A stretch of DNA of 64,000 nt from Photobacterium carnosum (GTDB lineage Bacteria > Pseudomonadota > Gammaproteobacteria > Enterobacterales > Vibrionaceae): the NCBI RefSeq assembly GCF_002849605.1, contig NZ_NPIB01000004.1, forward strand, positions 1 through 64,000, given 5' to 3'. Within the stretch, counting starts at the first letter, position 1. The number at the start of each line of letters is the position of its first letter. Position numbers and translations under genes: made by a program. This document shows positions 62,757 to 64,000 of this stretch, piece by piece. The notes below the pieces were generated by a model. That model had not been told where the DNA came from. It was given only the letters and a program-made list of their open reading frames with translations, and made no database searches.

Positions 62757-64000
62757 TCAACCTTTACTGTGGTATAGGCGGCAAATATGGTCGAAAGTTT
62801 GTTGAAAAGGATAGGCTTCTAACACGCCAAATCCCTCAATTTGTTTTGCTTTGAGTTTGCTATTTAGCGGTGTACTCATACCGTGCAGAAAACGAGTGAT
62901 TGCAGCCATTGATGGGGCGCTACTATTACGTTGAATAAAACTATCAGCCCACATCGTTATTTGTTGATCAGTAATCTCAGGTAGCATTGGTAATGCTGGT
63001 AAGGTGATTATTTTACCACGGCAAACAGAGCAATGGCCGCATTGTTTAGGTGCATGATGATCAGCAAAATAGCTGGCTAATTTATGGCTTAGACAACTTT
63101 CACTTTCAAAAAAAGCAATCATATTTCCGATACGATTAATTTCACTGTGTTCTTTTTGTTGAAATAATTGATAGAGCGCTTCTGTTTCTACATCAATATC
63201 AAAATGGTGTTGATTAATACGGTAAACATCGGTCATTTGTTTACTTTCAAGGGTGATCCAACCTTGTTCGTTCAAATAATCAATAGCTGCGACAACCCGT
63301 TTTCTATCGACTTGGTAGCCTTGCCATAATGCATCCATATCTAAAGTATGCCAAACCCGCGCTTTGGGTGAGCAAGCAAAAATTGTTTCAATAAACTGTC
63401 GGCGTTCACCTTGGAAACGTTGGGCTATATCCTGCTGAGAGATGTTCATTTTGTAACGATAATCAGCAAAATAGGTAAACATTGGTTCAATAATATGACG
63501 AATTTCAAGATAAACTAATAATGTTTTAAGCGGCAATAAACGAATATTACTGTCTTTAGATAAGCGGCTACTCATGATCTCCCATTGCTGATCTTGTGCT
63601 TGTATTTCACGTAAAATATAAGCAATAGCACTGTGATCGGGTGTGTCACCAAAGACAAAGTTTTCTAAGACATTAAGCCCTGATTTATTCGCAATAACGG
63701 TACATTGTGACATTTCGCCATCACGTCCTGCACGTCCAATCTCTTGGCTATAGTTTTCAATAGATTTAGGTAAGTCAAAATGAATCACTTGGCGAATATT
63801 GGATTTATCGATCCCCATACCAAAAGCGATGGTTGCAACAATACAATTGATGTCACCATTCATAAATTGTTGTTGGATATGTTGTCGATGCTCTGAATCC
63901 ATTCCAGCATGGTAGGCTTGGGCTGGAAAATGACTGCGAGTGAGTGCTTCTGCCACTTGTTCTGCGGTGTGCTGTAAGGTGACATAAACAATAGATGGCT
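62757..64000 (-). CDS. RecQ-family DNA helicase, C-terminal part (cut by window end)
   Basis: The open frame continues past position 64000, so at least 414 residues are visible and the N-terminal helicase half is missing. Visible: helicase motif V/VI region (HAGMDSEHRQ; CIVATIAFGMGIDKSNIRQV; GRAGRDGEMSQC), the RecQ zinc-binding motif ending CGHCSVCRGK near the middle, a winged-helix part, and an HRDC-like C-terminus. GTG 63956 is not the start; the frame upstream (SIVYVTLQHTAEQVAEAL) fits the family. Sequence style differs from E. coli RecQ, so it may be the second RecQ paralogue of Vibrionaceae. Confidence 0.88.
   Translation of the reverse strand, partial: PSIVYVTLQHTAEQVAEALTRSHFPAQAYHAGMDSEHRQHIQQQFMNGDINCIVATIAFGMGIDKSNIRQVIHFDLPKSIENYSQEIGRAGRDGEMSQCTVIANKSGLNVLENFVFGDTPDHSAIAYILREIQAQDQQWEIMSSRLSKDSNIRLLPLKTLLVYLEIRHIIEPMFTYFADYRYKMNISQQDIAQRFQGERRQFIETIFACSPKARVWHTLDMDALWQGYQVDRKRVVAAIDYLNEQGWITLESKQMTDVYRINQHHFDIDVETEALYQLFQQKEHSEINRIGNMIAFFESESCLSHKLASYFADHHAPKQCGHCSVCRGKIITLPALPMLPEITDQQITMWADSFIQRNSSAPSMAAITRFLHGMSTPLNSKLKAKQIEGFGVLEAYPFQQTFDHICRLYHSKG

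Noticed and set aside
1..64000. tRNA, rRNA or prophage genes
   Set aside because: I saw no tRNA-like cloverleaf with CCA-type end, no rRNA stretch and no phage structural, integrase or lysis genes.

Overview
This 64 kb window is AT-rich, densely coded gammaproteobacterial DNA. The gene content points to the Vibrionaceae, most likely Photobacterium: phaB-phaA-phasin-phaC cluster, RpoS-like second sigma factor of RpoQ type, sstT, guaC, moxR-DUF58-DUF4381-batA-batBC-batD operon, a vps-like exopolysaccharide operon, DUF2999 and YfcZ-family proteins. Several of these genes lie, as I recall, on the small chromosome of Vibrio cholerae, so a secondary chromosome is plausible (inference). There are no rRNA or tRNA genes, no CRISPR array and no intact insertion sequence.

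Layout. 0-12.4 kb: exopolysaccharide operon on the + strand (outer-membrane barrel, Wza-like export protein, Wzc-like chain-length/kinase protein, Wzx flippase, Wzy-like polymerase, hexapeptide acetyltransferase, three GT4-type glycosyltransferases, small membrane proteins, a beta-propeller-type protein). 12.4-21.2 kb: singletons, namely CreA-like lipoprotein, DUF2157 membrane protein, DUF1289/CWC fusion, GNAT acetyltransferase, an isolated 22-codon ORF with hairpins, a secreted 20-residue-repeat solenoid protein, a GreA/B-like protein and a large D-lactate-dehydrogenase-type flavo-iron-sulfur protein. 21.7-34.7 kb: EmrAB-like pump, cold-shock protein, PEBP-family protein, LysR regulator, RpoQ-like sigma factor followed by an AhpD-like protein, H-NS protein and BCCT transporter.

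34.7-39.4 kb: a truncated MOSC/ferredoxin-reductase gene, then a persulfide/sulfur module: CoA-disulfide (persulfide) reductase with rhodanese domain, divergent from an ArsR repressor with the two cysteines of persulfide sensors, two half-size YeeE/YedE transporters and an unidentified exported protein. 39.4-42.4 kb: a lone NACHT NTPase resembling bacterial NLR-like antiphage proteins, in a gene-poor pocket with several large inverted repeats and a REP-like palindrome. 42.4-49.2 kb: guaC with an intrinsic-terminator-like hairpin at its predicted transcription start, AraC regulator divergent from a DUF3302/HlyD pair, and sstT.

49.6-56.8 kb: MoxR/Bat operon on the minus strand; its BatB protein is fused to a TPR and a 33-bp tandem-repeat Gln/Gly/Asn region and has lost the first MIDAS aspartate. 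57.4-61.8 kb: complete polyhydroxyalkanoate operon (reductase, thiolase, phasin, synthase). The window ends with a DUF1496 protein, a YfcZ-family protein and the C-terminal part of a RecQ-family helicase cut by the window edge.

Most promising for new biology: the solitary NACHT gene in its hairpin-rich pocket, the sulfur module with its unknown exported partner, the guaC leader hairpin, the isolated 22-aa ORF unit and the repeat-solenoid exported protein.
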